From Linyphia triangularis (taxonomy: Eukaryota > Arthropoda > Arachnida > Araneae > Linyphiidae): 64,000 bases of DNA. The stretch covers positions 91,457,262-91,521,261 of the forward strand of contig OZ021727.1 of NCBI GenBank assembly GCA_963978545.1, given 5' to 3'. This document shows, one piece after another, positions 19,881 to 33,271 of the stretch. The position numbers were made by a program, and so were the translations under genes. Each line of letters starts with the position of its first letter. Position 1 is the stretch's first letter. The notes under the pieces were generated by a model that saw nothing but the letters and a program-made list of their open reading frames with translations, was not told the origin of the DNA and ran no database searches.

Positions 19881-20060
19881 CTAAGAGATGCAATAGAATA
19901 CCATTATTAAAAATTATGCTCATAATATTGCTTAAAAATATGAAGTCACAGAATGGGGGGGGGGGGGGTCCCTGATATTCCTCTGAAAATTTTCAGTCAC
20001 TAAATATTAAAATTCTTAGGTTTTTTCTATATATATAAAATATATATATATTTTATGTTA

Positions 20061-20520
20061 CAGTAGAACCTCGATTAACCGTTCCTCTTTTATCCGGAAC
20101 TCTCTGTTAACCGGCAATCATTTAGTCGACATCAAAAATCTCCCAAATGAGTAATAAATCATTTACTATTTTTTGAACAGGAATCTTTTCCCTTACTGTA
20201 AAGTTACATCAGTAATGGTGAGGCTTTTGACTGTTTTTCAAAAGGACTGTCACGGTTAGAGCAACATTCAGATGCAGATCAAACTGATCTATTACTTAAA
20301 AAAAACTCCGCGATGGAGCTGCGAAACAACGATTATCAAGATTATTGCAACAAAAATTCATTTCCGACAATTATGACATAAAAAAATATTAAAAGTCCGG
20401 TATTCAATAAATGAAAACCGTATACTTTTTATAATTTTTTACAACTCCCTATTATCCGGAATTTTAGCTTATCCGACCTACCTTTGGTCCGAATTAGGTC
20501 GGTTAATCGAGGTTCTACTG
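20061..20520. mobile_element. pogo/Tigger-like MITE
   Basis: The terminal inverted repeat CAGTAGAACCTCGATTAACC is almost perfect at both ends, with a TA duplication on each side (20059-20060 and 20521-20522). Tigger/pogo elements have this kind of end. There is no transposase coding. Confidence 0.85.
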
Positions 20521-20649
20521 TAGTAACATTTAGAATTTTTAGAACTTCAGTTAAATCGACTGGTGTGTGTTTTGTTAGGTTGCAAGAACATGTAAAGAGG
20601 GGTTCATAGGGTACAACAGACAGCTTGGCAATACTATTATACATGTTAA

Positions 20650-21325
20650 TAATTAGACTGGGAGGCGGCTGCAATTTTTGGACCCCATCGAACATCATTC
20701 TGAATTTTTTATAGAAATTAGCGAAAAGTGAGTAGATTACGAATCCACTGGTCTGCCGTGGCAAAAATGGTCGAAACTGGTCAAAAATCGACTTTTAATA
20801 AGTTGAACTAAATCCAATTGCCAAATGCGCCATAACTTGCCAAATAATGAGCATTTTTTAATTTTTTTTATTTGGTAACCCTCACTCTTTAATTTTCAAT
20901 TAAGAAGGTTGCAGACGATTCAGATATCAGGCCACGGTCTACTTGCATCTATTAAAAGGGAGCCAAGTTGGCAAAAAATATTCCGTCACTTATGACATAA
21001 CTGATGTCGCCAATTTGGCTTACTTTTAAAAGATATAAGTTTTCCCAGCCAAAGATCAGAAATCGTTTGCGCTTTTTCTCATTGAAAATCAAAATGAAGT
21101 GGGTTGCCAGACGAATAAGTTTGTTCTATTTTTGGCAAGTTATGACATATTTGGTAATCGGATTTTAGTTCAACTCATTCCAAGTCGAATTGATCAGTTT
21201 CGGCCATTTTTGCCACTACAGACCAGTGGATTCCTAATCTACTCACTTTTCTCCAATTTCTATAAAAAATTCAGAATGATGTTCGATGGGGTCCGAAAAT
21301 TGCAGTCGCCTCTCGGACTAAATGG
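20650..21325. mobile_element. Large foldback element (family F)
   Basis: Arms of about 200-270 bp (20656-20850 and 21100-21322) are reverse complements, for example AGACCAGTGGATTC against GAATCCACTGGTCTG. The centre includes a second short palindrome around AAGTTGGCAAAA and GCCAATTTGGC. One arm and the centre recur at 39946-40712, and a fragment at 38605-38700. Confidence 0.75.
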
Positions 21326-21644
21326 GGCACAGAATATATTTTGTTTTGATTCAAAATTGAAGGAATAAGAACTGAGAGTTCCTATGTAAAATGTCAATTG
21401 TTACAAAGCATCCAAATTAGAGCAAATTAGACTGATTAGAAAAAATTGCAACACAATGCAAATAGAAACAAGAAAGACAATTATATGTTTCCACACATGC
21501 TTCTTAAAAAATTTCCATGCAAATAAAACCCAAACCAATAGGATGAGCTGACTTTTAGGCCCAAATAAGATTGAAACACAATAAAAAAAAGTAATCAAAG
21601 TAACTAAATGTAGAATAAAATTGTTAAAATAAAAAAAATTTAAA

Positions 21645-22045
21645 CAGGGTTCCCCACTCAAATCACAGAATAAAATTCAATGATTTTAAAGGACCTAAAC
21701 AATGTTTTTAAGGACCTTAGAAAATTTATTTTCAGGCATTATGTCCATATATAAATTTTTAATAAAGTGCATTCTACCAAAAAAGTTACAAGTTGGTGGA
21801 TGAGCAATACAAATATGTCTCAGAGAATTCCGATACGGCGCGGATAAGTGGTGGTCACGCGGGGATAGCAAGACAGAGTTGTATTTTAATAACTTTTGCA
21901 GTTGGGCACACAACATTGTCAAGAATTAAGGACTTTTAAGGAGCAATAAGCATTTTCAAGGACTTTTAAGCACCACTAAACATTTTCAAGGCCTTGAAAA
22001 TCAGGTCAAAAATATTGCACTTTTAATGACTTTCAATGATCGTGG
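21645..22045. mobile_element. Family A hAT-like MITE, right end lost
   Basis: Starts CAGGGTTCCCCACTCAAATC and has the family body. The expected GGGAACCCTG end is missing after CGTGG. Confidence 0.75.
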
Positions 22046-22333
22046 TAAAAAAAATATACCCTTACTTAACAATTGTGCTACTTTTTCTTAGAAAATAACA
22101 ATATTAAAGCATATGAACCTACTGATGGAATTCTCAGTGATAAAATATTCACTTATTTTGAAAATTAAAAATATTCTCATGGAACCCTTATTCCCAGTTA
22201 CTATTAGTTAGGGTTCCCACTTTTTTTCCAAATAAAAAAAAGTTTAAAAAAAAAAAAAAAAACATCTAACAAAAACATGATAAAAGTCATGATGCAAATA
22301 TACATCACTGAGGTTAGTAGCATAGGAGATTTT

Positions 22334-22573
22334 CTATACTAAACTTCAACTTAACATCACTAGACGGTAGATCGTCACAGTGCTCATAGGTATTTAATCC
22401 AATTTGGCGGCGTGAAAGCATAATGTTCGCCAAACCACAACCCTGTAGAGAACAGAAGGCTATAAGGTTTGGCGAGAATTATGTCTTCACTCCGCTAAAA
22501 TGGATTAACTGCCTATGAGCACGGTGAAGATCTATCGTCTAGTGATGTCAAGTTAAGTTGGAGTTTAGTATAG
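22334..22573. mobile_element. 240-bp palindromic MITE, copy 2
   Basis: Same ends (CTATACTAAAC and GTTTAGTATAG) and exact length as the copy at 9264-9503, with high similarity throughout. Confidence 0.85.
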
Positions 22574-22771
22574 TATGAGGATTATACTGTGCAGGAACAT
22601 AGTTAAAGAAGAAGTCCTAGTAAGGATTGTTCCCTATATACTCGCTATGTTACAATCTGATAGCCCAGTGCATTTAAAATGTATTTTTTTTTTTAAATTT
22701 GGTCAGTAGGTACGAAAATTATCTCCTAATGAAATGCCATTAATTGTTTTCATTTAATGTCTATATATTAT

Positions 22772-23148
22772 CAGGGTTCCCACTCGAATCACAGAATGAA
22801 AATCAATTACTTTTAAGGACCTAAATAACGTTTTCAAGGACCTTTGAAAATTTGTTTTCAGGCATCATGTCTATATACAAATTTTAAATAAAGTATATTC
22901 TACCAAAAAAGTTACAAGTTGGTGGATGAATAATACAAATATGTCAGATAATTTCGATACGGTGCAGATAAGTGGCGGTCAAACGGGGATAGCACGTCCG
23001 AGTTCAATTTTATAAATTTTGCAGTTGGGCACACAACATACGCAAAAACTAAGGACATTTAAGGACCTCTAAGCAATTTCAAGGCCTTGAAAACAAGTTC
23101 AAAAATATTAAGCACTTTTAATGACTTTCAATGACCGTGGGAAGCCTG
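22772..23148. mobile_element. Family A hAT-like MITE
   Basis: Ends CAGGGTTCCCAC and GTGGGAAGCCTG; 5-bp duplication ATTAT (22767-22771 and 23149-23153). Confidence 0.85.
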
Positions 23149-24269
23149 ATTATAAATGAATATTGAAACACCAATAGATAAAACCAGGTGGAGCCACTGC
23201 ACATGCATTGACGTAAGGATTTTACTGCTAATGTTAATTTGGCGTATTTCATGTACCTTTTTCTCATAAAATAATTGACATTGAAGCCTAATTTTTGTCC
23301 CAGTGCATTTAGCAGACACTTGTTATTCTACTGAAGTTAACTTTTGATTGTAATTCATTTACTTTTTTTTTTAAAAATGAATTTTCGTGAAAGTCACTCA
23401 AATTTTTTAAAAATCACAAGTTGTTTTTTTTTGCCGAAATAAGCCAAAACAAAAAATATTTTAAAAATAAAAACAAAACTTCACTATATACTGATACTTA
23501 AAAGGAATATGTGGTAAAAGTTTTAGGAAGATAGCTTGTGCAGTTTCTGAGAAAAATGTACATGAATAATGAAAAATGTAGTTTTGAGAAAAATACATTA
23601 AAAAAAAAAAACTTTACTTACACTGATAGTTAACAATTTTGTCTTCAAAAAATTATTAAAAATACTTCTAGTTGAAGTATTATTACAAATGAGATATCCT
23701 TTTAAAGGGAAGAATTTAAAATTTGATAAATAGTAATAAACTAAAAATCTATTCTTTATAAATTTTTGAGTACCAACATCTTAATTTTATGTCATTTCAT
23801 TAAGTGTTCATTTTTGTACCTACTTGCCAAATTTCAAAGTTTTATAGAAAGTAGTTTCTAAATGCACTAGACTAGAAGAATGTAGCATAGCGGGTATGGG
23901 GAATGGATTCTACTAGGACTTCTCCTTAAAAAGAAAAATATCTTACAGAAACCTTCCCAAGAAGGAACTGTCCAGCACTTTTTAATGGAAGGAAACAAAG
24001 AACAGAAAGCAAAAAATTAAGAAAAAAATAGGCAAATTTTTTATATTGTTAATAGTTTTCAGGGGAAAATAAGGAGTTGATCTAGTTTAAAAAATAAGGA
24101 GTAAAGGCTCGCAAAAATGAAAACTGAAATGAAGTTTTTAAGGACTAGGACCCACGGTAAAAAATCCACATACTTTTTTCATAGTTTAGATCTTAAAATT
24201 ATATTTCTTATAATATTTATTCACTACCCTATATCAAGCAATGCAGCTAGTGTTAACATGAAAATATAA

Positions 24270-24653
24270 CAGGGTGGCCACAAAATTTAGGGAAAAAAGT
24301 TCCCTGATTTAACTGAAAGATTTCTAAAAAATTCCCTGATGTTAGGGCAAACTTTTTTTCAAATGTCCCCAATTTTCTTAGGTTTTCCAGATGTCTAGAC
24401 ACCCTGATCAAATAGAACATATATTCTAAAGAAATAATATGCAATTTTTTAAAAAATAGTTTTGCTGGTAATGAAAAGTTTAAATTATTCCGTAACATTA
24501 AACTTCTAATGGCTTACCACTGCAAATCTCCATGTAAATAGCGCCAAAATATGGATGAACGGGCCTTAAACAATACAAAATTTCCCTGATTTTCGTGAAA
24601 TTTTAAAAAGTTTCCTGACATTTCCCTGATTTCCAGGTTCTGTGGCCACTCTG
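24270..24653. mobile_element. Family C hAT-like MITE
   Basis: Ends CAGGGTGGCCACAAAATT and GTGGCCACTCTG; 5-bp duplication TATAA (24265-24269 and 24654-24658). CCCTGA-rich inside. Confidence 0.85.
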
Positions 24654-24772
24654 TATAAACTTCCTAGGAAAATATTCTGCAGATATTTTGCTCAATGACA
24701 GCATTAGATATGCTGGTCATGAAAACGTGGGACAACCAAACATAAATGAGACTAATTAATTTTAACACAAAC

Positions 24773-24823
24773 CTGCGCTTGTTGTTGCGTGAGTTGTTGA
24801 TTTGCCTGTTGAAACACAGTCCC
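24773..24823 (-). CDS. NFYC: NF-YC coding exon 10
   Basis: 51 bases encoding residues 345-361, G-T-V-F-Q-Q-A-N-Q-Q-L-T-Q-Q-Q-A-Q. CAG acceptor and GT donor fit at both edges; phase 0 on both sides. It is too short to stand out as an open frame and is supported by the splice fit and glutamine-rich composition. Confidence 0.8.
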
Positions 24824-25177
24824 CTGATAAAAAAAAGATGACAATGAGCATGCAAAGCAATGCAGCAACAAGAAAGGTCAAACAAACAGTTTAAATCAAG
24901 GCACAAATCAAAGGGTCAGATCACACACACACACACAAAAGAGAAAAATTACGAGTTGCATAAAAAAGCAGAGCATACATAAACATGCAGAGTGTTTTAA
25001 TTCATAAACAGGTAGATGTTTCTAAATATTTGCAATACAATTTTGAAGATATGGTACATCTCCCAAAGCTGAACTTCTTGCAAAAAAGCTAAACTTCTTA
25101 CAAAAGTGATAAAAACCATCACAAAAAAAAAAAAAAAAAAAAAAATAATAATAATAATTTCCAAAGTTAACTATACT

Positions 25178-25564
25178 CAGGGTTCCCACTCAAATCACAG
25201 AATGAAAATCAATGACTTTTAAGGACCTAATTAATGTTTTTAAGGACCTATGAAAATTTGTTTTCAGGCATCATGACTATATATATAAATTTTTTATAAA
25301 GTATATTCTACCAAAAGAGTTACAAATTGGTGGATGCATAATACAAATACGTCGGAAAATTCCGATACGGTGCAGATAAGTGGCGGTCATGCAGAAATAG
25401 CAAGTCTAACTTGAAATTTTTATAAATTTTGCAGTTGGACAACATCTGCAAAAATTAAGGACTTTTAAGCACCTCTAAGCATTTTCAAGCACTTTCAAGG
25501 CCTTGAAAACAAGTTCAAAAATATTAAGCACTTTTAATGACTTTCAATGACCGTGGGAACCCTG
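25178..25564. mobile_element. Family A hAT-like MITE
   Basis: Ends CAGGGTTCCCAC and GTGGGAACCCTG; 5-bp duplication ATACT (25173-25177 and 25565-25569). Confidence 0.88.
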
Positions 25565-26626
25565 ATACTACATTGACAAACAGGTGAATTTCATTAAACC
25601 CAGCGTTTCAATTTTTAAGCTGCATTCAAAGTACTGAAATTTCAATATAAATAGGTGAAATCAGTCTTTCTGCTGAACTGTACCATATCTGATATTGACA
25701 CAGGTAAAAATTCAATTTTTTTTAACGTAGTATATATACATAACCAGGTTCTGTTTGTGTGACAAAATATTGCTGATTTTTAATAGTTCCTCTAAAATAG
25801 ATCAGGACTATTTAATAGATTTTTTTATTGGTACTTTTTGTTTTTAATTAAAATTTTAAGCATGCACTAAGTTACATAAAAGCATACCCATGTGTTCATT
25901 TATACAATGTAAATATGTAAACACTAGAAGGCTCTTCCCCCTGCTAGCTAACACTTGCCAACCCCCTGGATTGCTATGCAATCCCCTTGGTTAGCGACGC
26001 AAATCAGGCTCGTTCCGCTCGCTTAAAAGTGAGACATTTAAAATATCCCCTAGAAAAAAGCTATTTCAGCTGCATAATCAATAAAATCCTTGAAAAGTGA
26101 TATTGAGCCATGAAACTGAAAACGTTGGATTATTTATGATGACCTACGATACTTTGGACGTCATTATCTTACTACTTATGTTGAGACGCGTTAAGCAGGG
26201 ACCGTTTGGCAAAGTAGCAGAACGTTTTTGGAAAACAATAAAAATAAACACTCTCATACATATGTTTAAAAAAGATAAGTTATTTCAGAAAGCAATTTAA
26301 ACTTATGGACTGGTTTTGTAAGAAGCGCCAAAATAATTAAAGTTGCACATCGAAATTTCTTAACGAAACAATATTAGCAATCTCATATTTGCATAAAACT
26401 TTTAGCAATACTTAAAAAATAACAGTCAAATTGTTTATCAGCAATTCTGAAGTATTTATTCAATCGGTATGAATGTGAGCATGTAAACCTTAATATTCTT
26501 AAAGGAAATTCCATGCTCAGTTTTTATAGCCATGTATCCGGAAAACGTTCATAATAAATATGTTGTGGTTATTTGCCGAATCCAAACAAATCTGGCTTGT
26601 TTTAATTGTATAAGAAAGGAGTTCCC

Positions 26627-26945
26627 CGAATTCTAATCCAAAAGAAATGTACACACATTGCATCATTATAAATATTAAATCAATATGTTTTAAATAGGCA
26701 ATAATTTGTTTCTGTAGACTGTAATAAGAAAAACCAAATATAGCGAATCCAAGTTGATTTCTGTTGCCAGTTGTATTAGTCAAATTTCAAAAGATATAGG
26801 GTGATTGGCTGAATTGCTGAATTTGAAAATTAGTGTATAAAATACATTTAGAAGATTTGTGATTGGATGTTTGAAGTCGTTGCCATTCTGCTAACAGAAA
26901 TACAGCTGAATTTGGGCGGCAAGCAAGAGAATTATATATATAGAT
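26627..26945. repeat. Dispersed repeat, copy of 1845-2120
   Basis: Aligned along its length with 1845-2120. Its right flank reads GGGCGGCAAGCAAGAGAATT then a TATATA run, which looks like the terminus of an element; type unknown. Confidence 0.65.
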
Positions 26946-26960
26946 AAGACAAGTTTATAA

Positions 26961-27390
26961 CAGTGTTCATACTCAATCCATGATAGTAAAATTCAGGAGT
27001 TATTAAGGCATTAAGTACAGTAAATTCGGCAGTTAAGGGGGAAAAAAATTACATGCCTTGTAATATAGTTTTCCCTCTACGCGCTTAATTGTCGATAATC
27101 ATGATGCAGTCTGGGACTGTCCGAATGTTTTTCTTTAAGGCTGTAGAGACGAAGCGCATGTGCAGTTGACTCTGAAGTACATTAAGAATTTTGGATTACA
27201 GAGACGTTTTATCGAGTAAAAAACCCACTAAGTTTCAAGGATTTACTAATCTTTTTATCCTTCGATGATTATTTTTAAGAAGAAAAAAAAAAGAAATATC
27301 AGGAGTAGAAATACAATTTTTAGGAGTTATAAGGGCTCTTATAAAAAAAAAGTAAATTTCAGGAGTTTTTCAGAAGGTATACAAACCCTG
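26961..27390. mobile_element. CAGTGTTCATAC-ended element
   Basis: Ends CAGTGTTCATAC and GTATACAAACCCTG. Homologous in reverse to 1353-1612. No clean target duplication. Confidence 0.6.
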
Positions 27391-27974
27391 TTGTAAGGAA
27401 AGAAAACAAAAATGTCAAGGGTTGTATGACAATGGTCTAAAGCTTGGGAATATAACCAAGAAAGAAGATGGTATACTGCCTAAGTGCACTTTTTTTTATA
27501 TCATTATTTATGTTCATGTAATTTCAAACTGAAGTAATAATGTAATTGCAGTTAAAAAAGCATGAAAGATATTTTTTTTACAATTACCTAAACTTATTTG
27601 TGCAATCTCAACTACTATTATTAAAAAAAAGAAAATATACTTTCATTTTGATGCATTGTAAATATTTAATTTTCATGGCTCAAGAACTAAGCAAGAGTTA
27701 TACTGTCATGTAAGAGTGTACAGAAGTAGTATTTACAACTAAACTCAAATTGAGAAATGGCAGTTCAAATTTTAACAACTTCATGTATTTGATGCAAACA
27801 TATGAACTTTTTTATTATTTCCAGTGAACATATATGATCATTATACTTTACTATTAAGTAGAACAAATAACAGAGAATCATCTATTAACTATAACTCAGT
27901 TTGACCAAACAACGCAGATACCATCTATTTGCTTAGCACTGCAGTATATTTTCTAAAATATTGCACCTTTGTAT

Positions 27975-28850
27975 AGACTCAAAGTGCAGTGAGTTTTCTA
28001 AAAAAAATTAGGTAGGAATTTTAGGGATATTTCTTCTTTTGAAGCTGACATAAGCTCCTAACATAGCATATTCTTTCCAAAGCTTATTTCAATATCACAA
28101 AAAAAAAAAAAAAAAAAAAAAAAGCCAATTTTCAAAAAATTGAACTTTAAACAACTTTTTAGCAAAACAGGGTGGCCACAAAATTCCAGGAAAAAAAGTT
28201 CCCTGATAATTCCCAGACAGATTTCTAAAAAATTCCCTGATTTTAGGGCAAACTTTTTTTCAAATTTCCCCAATTTTCTTAGATTTTCCATATGTCTAGA
28301 CATCCTGATCAAATAGAACATGTATGCTAAAGAGATAATATGCAATTTTTTTAAAATAGTTTTGCTGGTAATGAAAAGTTGAAATTATTCCGTAACATTA
28401 AACTTCTAATGGCTTACCACTACAAATCTCAATGAAAATAGCACCAAAATATGGATAAACGTGCCTTAAACAATACAAAATTTCCCTTTAAATTTTAAAA
28501 AGTTCCCTAACATTTTTCAGAATCAGAAAGCTCCCTGACATTTCCCTGATTTCCAGGTTTTCCCGGTTCTGTGGCCACTGTGCAAAATAACAGTTATGCA
28601 AGTAAACAATTATACTATTTTGACCAAGCATGCAAATTTAATTAAATCCACTTTTCTCATCTGGAGGTCATCTTCTTCTATCAGAGTTTTTGGTGGACAA
28701 TCGAGAAATTTTCGAGGTTTTTAATTTGGTTTTCATGAATTATCGAAAAAAAACTAAGTACAATTTTAGAAATTTTAGGGAGAAATAAAAATATTAGAAA
28801 TATTACGAATTTCAAGGCGAATGTGACCCTTGATATTAAATAATAGTATG
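27975..28850. mobile_element. Family H repeat with nested family C
   Basis: Flanks of the nested element align with 59255-59675 (GCAGTGAGTTTTCTAAAAAA, TTTTGAAGCTGACA, ACAATTATACTATTTTGAC). In the uninterrupted relative the sequence runs AGCAAAATAACAGTT, which shows the empty site. Confidence 0.75.
28168..28582. mobile_element. Family C hAT-like MITE nested in family H
   Basis: Ends CAGGGTGGCCAC and GTGGCCACTGTG; 5-bp duplication CAAAA (28163-28167 and 28583-28587), confirmed by the empty site near 59430. Confidence 0.88.
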
Positions 28851-29167
28851 AATTCAAATGAAGGACGTCTTTTTGGAGTCATTTCTTGTGAAATTGCCAT
28901 CACGTTTGCATCATTAAGAACACATAGTAAACCTTCACCAGACATTGCCATAAAATCTTTTGTTACAATTGCTGTATGATCAATAATTTCTATAAAGTAG
29001 AGTTTGCAAAGAGGTCTTTTGATATTTTAGGTCCTTGTTCTGTACCCAAGACATGGGTTTGACACTTACTTAAAAGAAATATTTTTGAGAGAGAAATTAA
29101 GATCCCATTAAAATAAGTGTAACAAAACAAGAAATAGATTAGTGTATAAACTCTAGACTGAGCTTAC

Positions 29168-29332
29168 CTGAGCATACTGTGCTTCATTTCCATTCCATAT
29201 GTTCTCCTGGGTGCCAGCCTGCTGACCAGTATTTTGCTGTACGGGGGCAGCATGAATGATAATCGGTTGATTGGTGTTCTGTCCCTGCATCTGCATCCGA
29301 ATCAGCTGCAGCTGGCTTGGGTTCAGCTGGAA
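29168..29332 (-). CDS. NFYC: NF-YC coding exon 9
   Basis: Encodes residues 290-344, starting F-Q-L-N-P-S-Q-L-Q-L-I-R-M-Q-M-Q. The human protein has V-Q-L-N-A-G-Q-L-Q-Y-I-R at the same place, so this is a conserved part of the glutamine-rich activation domain. Acceptor TTAG and donor GTAAGC; phase 0. Confidence 0.93.
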
Positions 29333-29976
29333 CTAATGAAAACATTTTTAAATATTATGTTTCAATTCAGTAAAGAACACAAACCATTTTGAATTGACTT
29401 GAAATTACTTTGCGATCATACTTTTAAAATAATAGCAAAAGGGAATGATTTAATACTTAACTGCAATAACTATGTTATTATACATTAAATGCATGCCTAC
29501 AAATTCATGAGAATATTAAAGTTTTTAAATTCGATATTTAATATACAAAAATAAAATATTTTTGTTCCTAAATTTAGCAAAATGAATAAAATTAAACTAC
29601 TGAAGTAATGCAATGCAAAAGGTTTCATCACAGACTCTAGTTTTGGCACATCAATTACCTTGATATGTCACTGAATGGAAAACTTCAGTTCAGAAACCAT
29701 TTTGGAATTCACCAAATACACTTAGTCTTTCAGATATCTCCACAGAACATACAGATTGAAGTCATGAGAATAAGGGGGGGGGGGGGATGCCCATTTTTGT
29801 TCTGGATACTCCAGAGCAATCATAAAAGTGCTCTGCACAACATATTGGGTAGTTAGTTTAATCACGAAGTTTGAAAGCATTATGTTCAGTGGTTTTTTTA
29901 GATAATATTACACTTCCTAATCGGGAACGCTTATTTCTTGTCATCTCGTATGTATATAAATAAGCATCCAACTTAC
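29333..29976 (-). other. NF-YC intron 8
   Basis: 644 bp, AT-rich with a G run at 29776. No repeat family recognised. Confidence 0.8.
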
Positions 29977-30099
29977 TGGTATCTGTTGTATCTCTCCATT
30001 GCTGTTGAGGAACTGTTGCACTATTTGAATCCCACCACCAGCTTGATTAACCTGGTTACCTATAGGCTGTTGCAGTTGCAATACCTGCTGAGCTGAATT
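29977..30099 (-). CDS. NFYC: NF-YC coding exon 8
   Basis: Encodes residues 249-289: N-S-A-Q-Q-V-L-Q-L-Q-Q-P, then G-G-I-Q-I-V-Q-Q-F-L-N-S-N-G-E-I-Q-Q-I-P. The ending N-x-x-G-E-I-Q-Q-I-P is conserved with human NF-YC (T-N-T-G-E-I-Q-Q-I-P). Acceptor TTCCAG and donor GTAAGT; phase 0. Confidence 0.93.
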
Positions 30100-33000
30100 C
30101 TGGAAATATGAAATGATTATAGATAAAAACATAAAAGAGTTGGTAACAGTCAAAAGCAATTTAATGTTCCTGTTTATGAAAGAAATCTGTATGATATTTG
30201 AAGGAGGGGATAAGGTTTGTACCGTAGCAGAAATATTTTCTTTAAAAGTAGCTTTTTTGTTGTTAATGAGGAACTTGCACAAGTGAGGAAAATGAATATT
30301 TTTTGTATTTTCTAGTGTTATCCAACGAATATATTTGAGCAGTGCAATTATTTTTTATCTTTATGCTTTCAATTAATCAAAAATCGAGTTTGAAATTAAC
30401 CGAAATCAAAGCAAAAGTCATGTGACCAAAAACTTATTAAAAAAAAACGTGACGTGGTTACGCCGAGATAAAATCGCAAAAAGAAGGAGAAACCTCACTC
30501 ATTCCCTTTCTAAAACAGGTTTTAGACTGGTTCATTATCTGCGCGCTGATATTTCACGCAAAAGTGGCTTTTTCCCGCCAAATCACAAAGTGAAAAACTA
30601 AATATTTTTTTAACTATCTATCCGAGCTCAAAATTTTGAAAGAATGGTATTGTTTTTCATGATTTTTTCTCTACTTTTATTTAAAAATAAAACCAAAACA
30701 TTTTTAAGTTCCTCATTGTAGAATTATATACGTAATGATTTTCTAATGTGCCAAATGAATAACTTCTTTGAATGTTCACTTTCATTTGCAATCTATTTTT
30801 AGAACAGTTACACAATAGTTTAAACTGTTCTCACATGATTGAGCCTCATTAATATTTTCTGATGTGTTAGTTCTCGCACTTGTAAATCCCCAGACTTGTG
30901 ATGTCATTTTGCCTTTATCATCCAATCATTTGCCTTTTTTCACTCCCTTTTTGTCTTTTATTGTATCTAGAAGTGGGGTGTGCATTTTGCCATATAAAAT
31001 ACAGATGCCTGCATTGACAAGATTGAAACCACACTTATTTCGCAACTGCCTTTAACTTTTGATGAGCTTTATCTGGACTCATTACATATAAATATATTTC
31101 TAGACATTTGTAAAGCATGCATTCTAACCCAAAAAACAAGGTAACTATATAGGAATAATCTGATTTCACCGAAATTTATCAATAATAAAGACCCTTTATT
31201 TGGAACTTCAATTGTTTAAACTTAGTTTATATCAAATTTACTTTGCTCTTATTTATTATATTTGCACCAGACTGATTTCTGCACATCATTGCAGAGCAAC
31301 GTTTTTCTTTTATGTGAGATTAGTATTTCACTTTTTTCCCCTTTCAAATTTAAACATTTCCAGATGTTTCAGTCAAAAATTAGCAAGTTTGAATTTTGCA
31401 CCATACATTTTAGGTAATCTAAATTTTTACTTGAGCTAAATATATATATAATTCGCAAAAATTCATAAAATAAATGTTCATTTTAACCATTGTTACAATA
31501 TTTATTAAAAAAGTTTAATACTAATAGTATTTTATGAAAAGTTAATTTTTTTTTTTTAAATCTATATATTAATGATTCTAACAGACAATTAAAGGTGAAA
31601 ATTTTCAAGTATCTATAATGTAGGGATCTAGAGTTATAACGATTCAAATATCAAAAGACAAAGAAAATATCATCAACAAGAAAACTGGATTTTAATATAG
31701 CATGGTTGAGAAGCAACTGTTGTGATACTAATTATTTAATAAGTTGTAATTCAGGTAAAGCTTAACTTTCAATTTCTTTCCAGATCTTTCATTATCTTTT
31801 AAACTTAAAAAAAAAAAAAAAAATGTAAATTTGGCAAATTTAGTGTCTTATAACCCCTTAAATTTTAAGAGTTGTCTTGTGGAGTAATTAACTCTCATTA
31901 TTAAATTCTCAAAAAGCTTTCGAAAAAAAAGCTGCAAAAAAATAATATAATCGCGATATTAATTTATTTTTAGTACACTTTGTTTAAAAAATTAATTGAG
32001 TACTTATCAAATATTTGGTAGCATAAAATTTATGCTAGCAAATATTTTATTAACTTTAAATAAAAAGCTATTTTATACTAAATATCATCAAAACATATAT
32101 TTTTCCACCTTCAACTTTTCTTTTTGGGTCTAAGACTAATCTTCAAATCCAATCATAAAAACGGAGATTTTAAAGATACTGTCTGAATAGTTTAGTAATA
32201 AAGTTGAATTATAACAGATGCATTTTATAACTAACAGATTGAGACACTAACCAGAGAGGTTTCTTGGCGAAGTGCATTGTACATTCTTTTTCTTATTTAT
32301 AGTTTTCCTTGAAGCCTCAGGGAGAACTTGTTTTTGAACATCTACTCCCGTTAGTTAGAGAAAGACAAGCAATTGTGCGATATGTATGCTTTCACATTGT
32401 AAAAAGATACTATTTAGTTCAATTGTGCCTTTAAATATACATAGGGACTATATTATTCAGGCTGGCCACAAAATTCAGGAAAAAAGTTCCCTGACAGATT
32501 TCTTAAAAATTCCCTGATTTTATAGTAAACTTTTTTTAAAATTTCCCCAAAATTTCCAGATGTATAGACACCCTGATTAAATAGAACATGTATGCTAAGG
32601 AGATAACTTGCCAATTTTTTAAAAATAGTTTTGGTGGGAATGAAAAGTTTAAATTTTTCCGTAACATTAAACTTCGAACGATTACCACAACAAATCTTCC
32701 GAGAAAAGGCGCCAAAATACAGAAGAACCAGGAAAACACACCTGAAAATTTACTTGATTTTCGTTAAATTTTATAAAGTTCCCTGACATTTCCCTAATTT
32801 TTTCCAGAATCAGAAAGCTCCCTGACATTTCCCTGATTTCCAGGTTCTGTGGCCAATCTGTTATTTCTAGTACATGAATAAATTCATATTTTAGCTATTC
32901 AATGAATTATCTCCAATTCGTAATCCACTCTTATGCATCCGACCCATAATGGAGACCTGCGAGTAAAATAATTACCTCGAGGCTCGCTAGGTGGTCAAAA

Positions 33001-33187
33001 AATTACTTTCTTCAATTTTACCATTCAAAGAATTAACACTTTGCTAAAAAAGCACTTGCAGCTTAATTCCTACAAACACTAGAATCAAAACACTTCAGTC
33101 TTCAGCACACTAACACTCAAAGTGATTTCCCTTCAAATATCCAAATGCAAAAGCATATAAAAGATTGGACTTCCTTTAAAATTATAC
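30100..33187 (-). other. NF-YC intron 7
   Basis: 3.1 kb, very AT-rich. Apart from the family C element at 32458-32860 I recognise nothing in it. Confidence 0.75.
32458..32860. mobile_element. Family C hAT-like MITE
   Basis: Ends CAGGCTGGCCAC and GTGGCCAATCTG; 5-bp duplication TTATT (32453-32457 and 32861-32865). Confidence 0.85.
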
Positions 33188-33271
33188 CTGTTGATTATTC
33201 TGTACTTGAACTTGTTGCACTTGAACCTGGGCATTGGCCTGAGCTTGTTGCTGAGCCTGATCTGTTTGAAC
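33188..33271 (-). CDS. NFYC: NF-YC coding exon 7
   Basis: 28 residues (221-248), half of them glutamine: V-Q-T-D-Q-A-Q-Q-Q-A-Q-A-N-A, then a Q-V repeat. Acceptor CCAG and donor GTATAA; phase 0 on both sides, so it is skippable without a frameshift. Confidence 0.88.

Larger units (their letters stand above)
19881..24772 (-). other. NF-YC intron 10
   Basis: 4.9 kb holding a poly-G run, a pogo/Tigger-like MITE, a large foldback, two family A elements, a 240-bp MITE and a family C element. The stretches 23150-24260 and 22575-22770 hold nothing recognised. Confidence 0.8.
24824..29167 (-). other. NF-YC intron 9
   Basis: 4.3 kb with an A run and ATA repeat (25122-25158), one family A element, the repeat shared with 1845-2120, a CAGGG-type element and family H with a nested family C. 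25565-26430 and 27391-27970 hold nothing recognised. Confidence 0.8.

Noticed and set aside
25974..25990. Small palindrome GGATTGCTATGCAATCC
   Set aside because: Seven-base arms are expected by chance in this much sequence and nothing around it supports a function.
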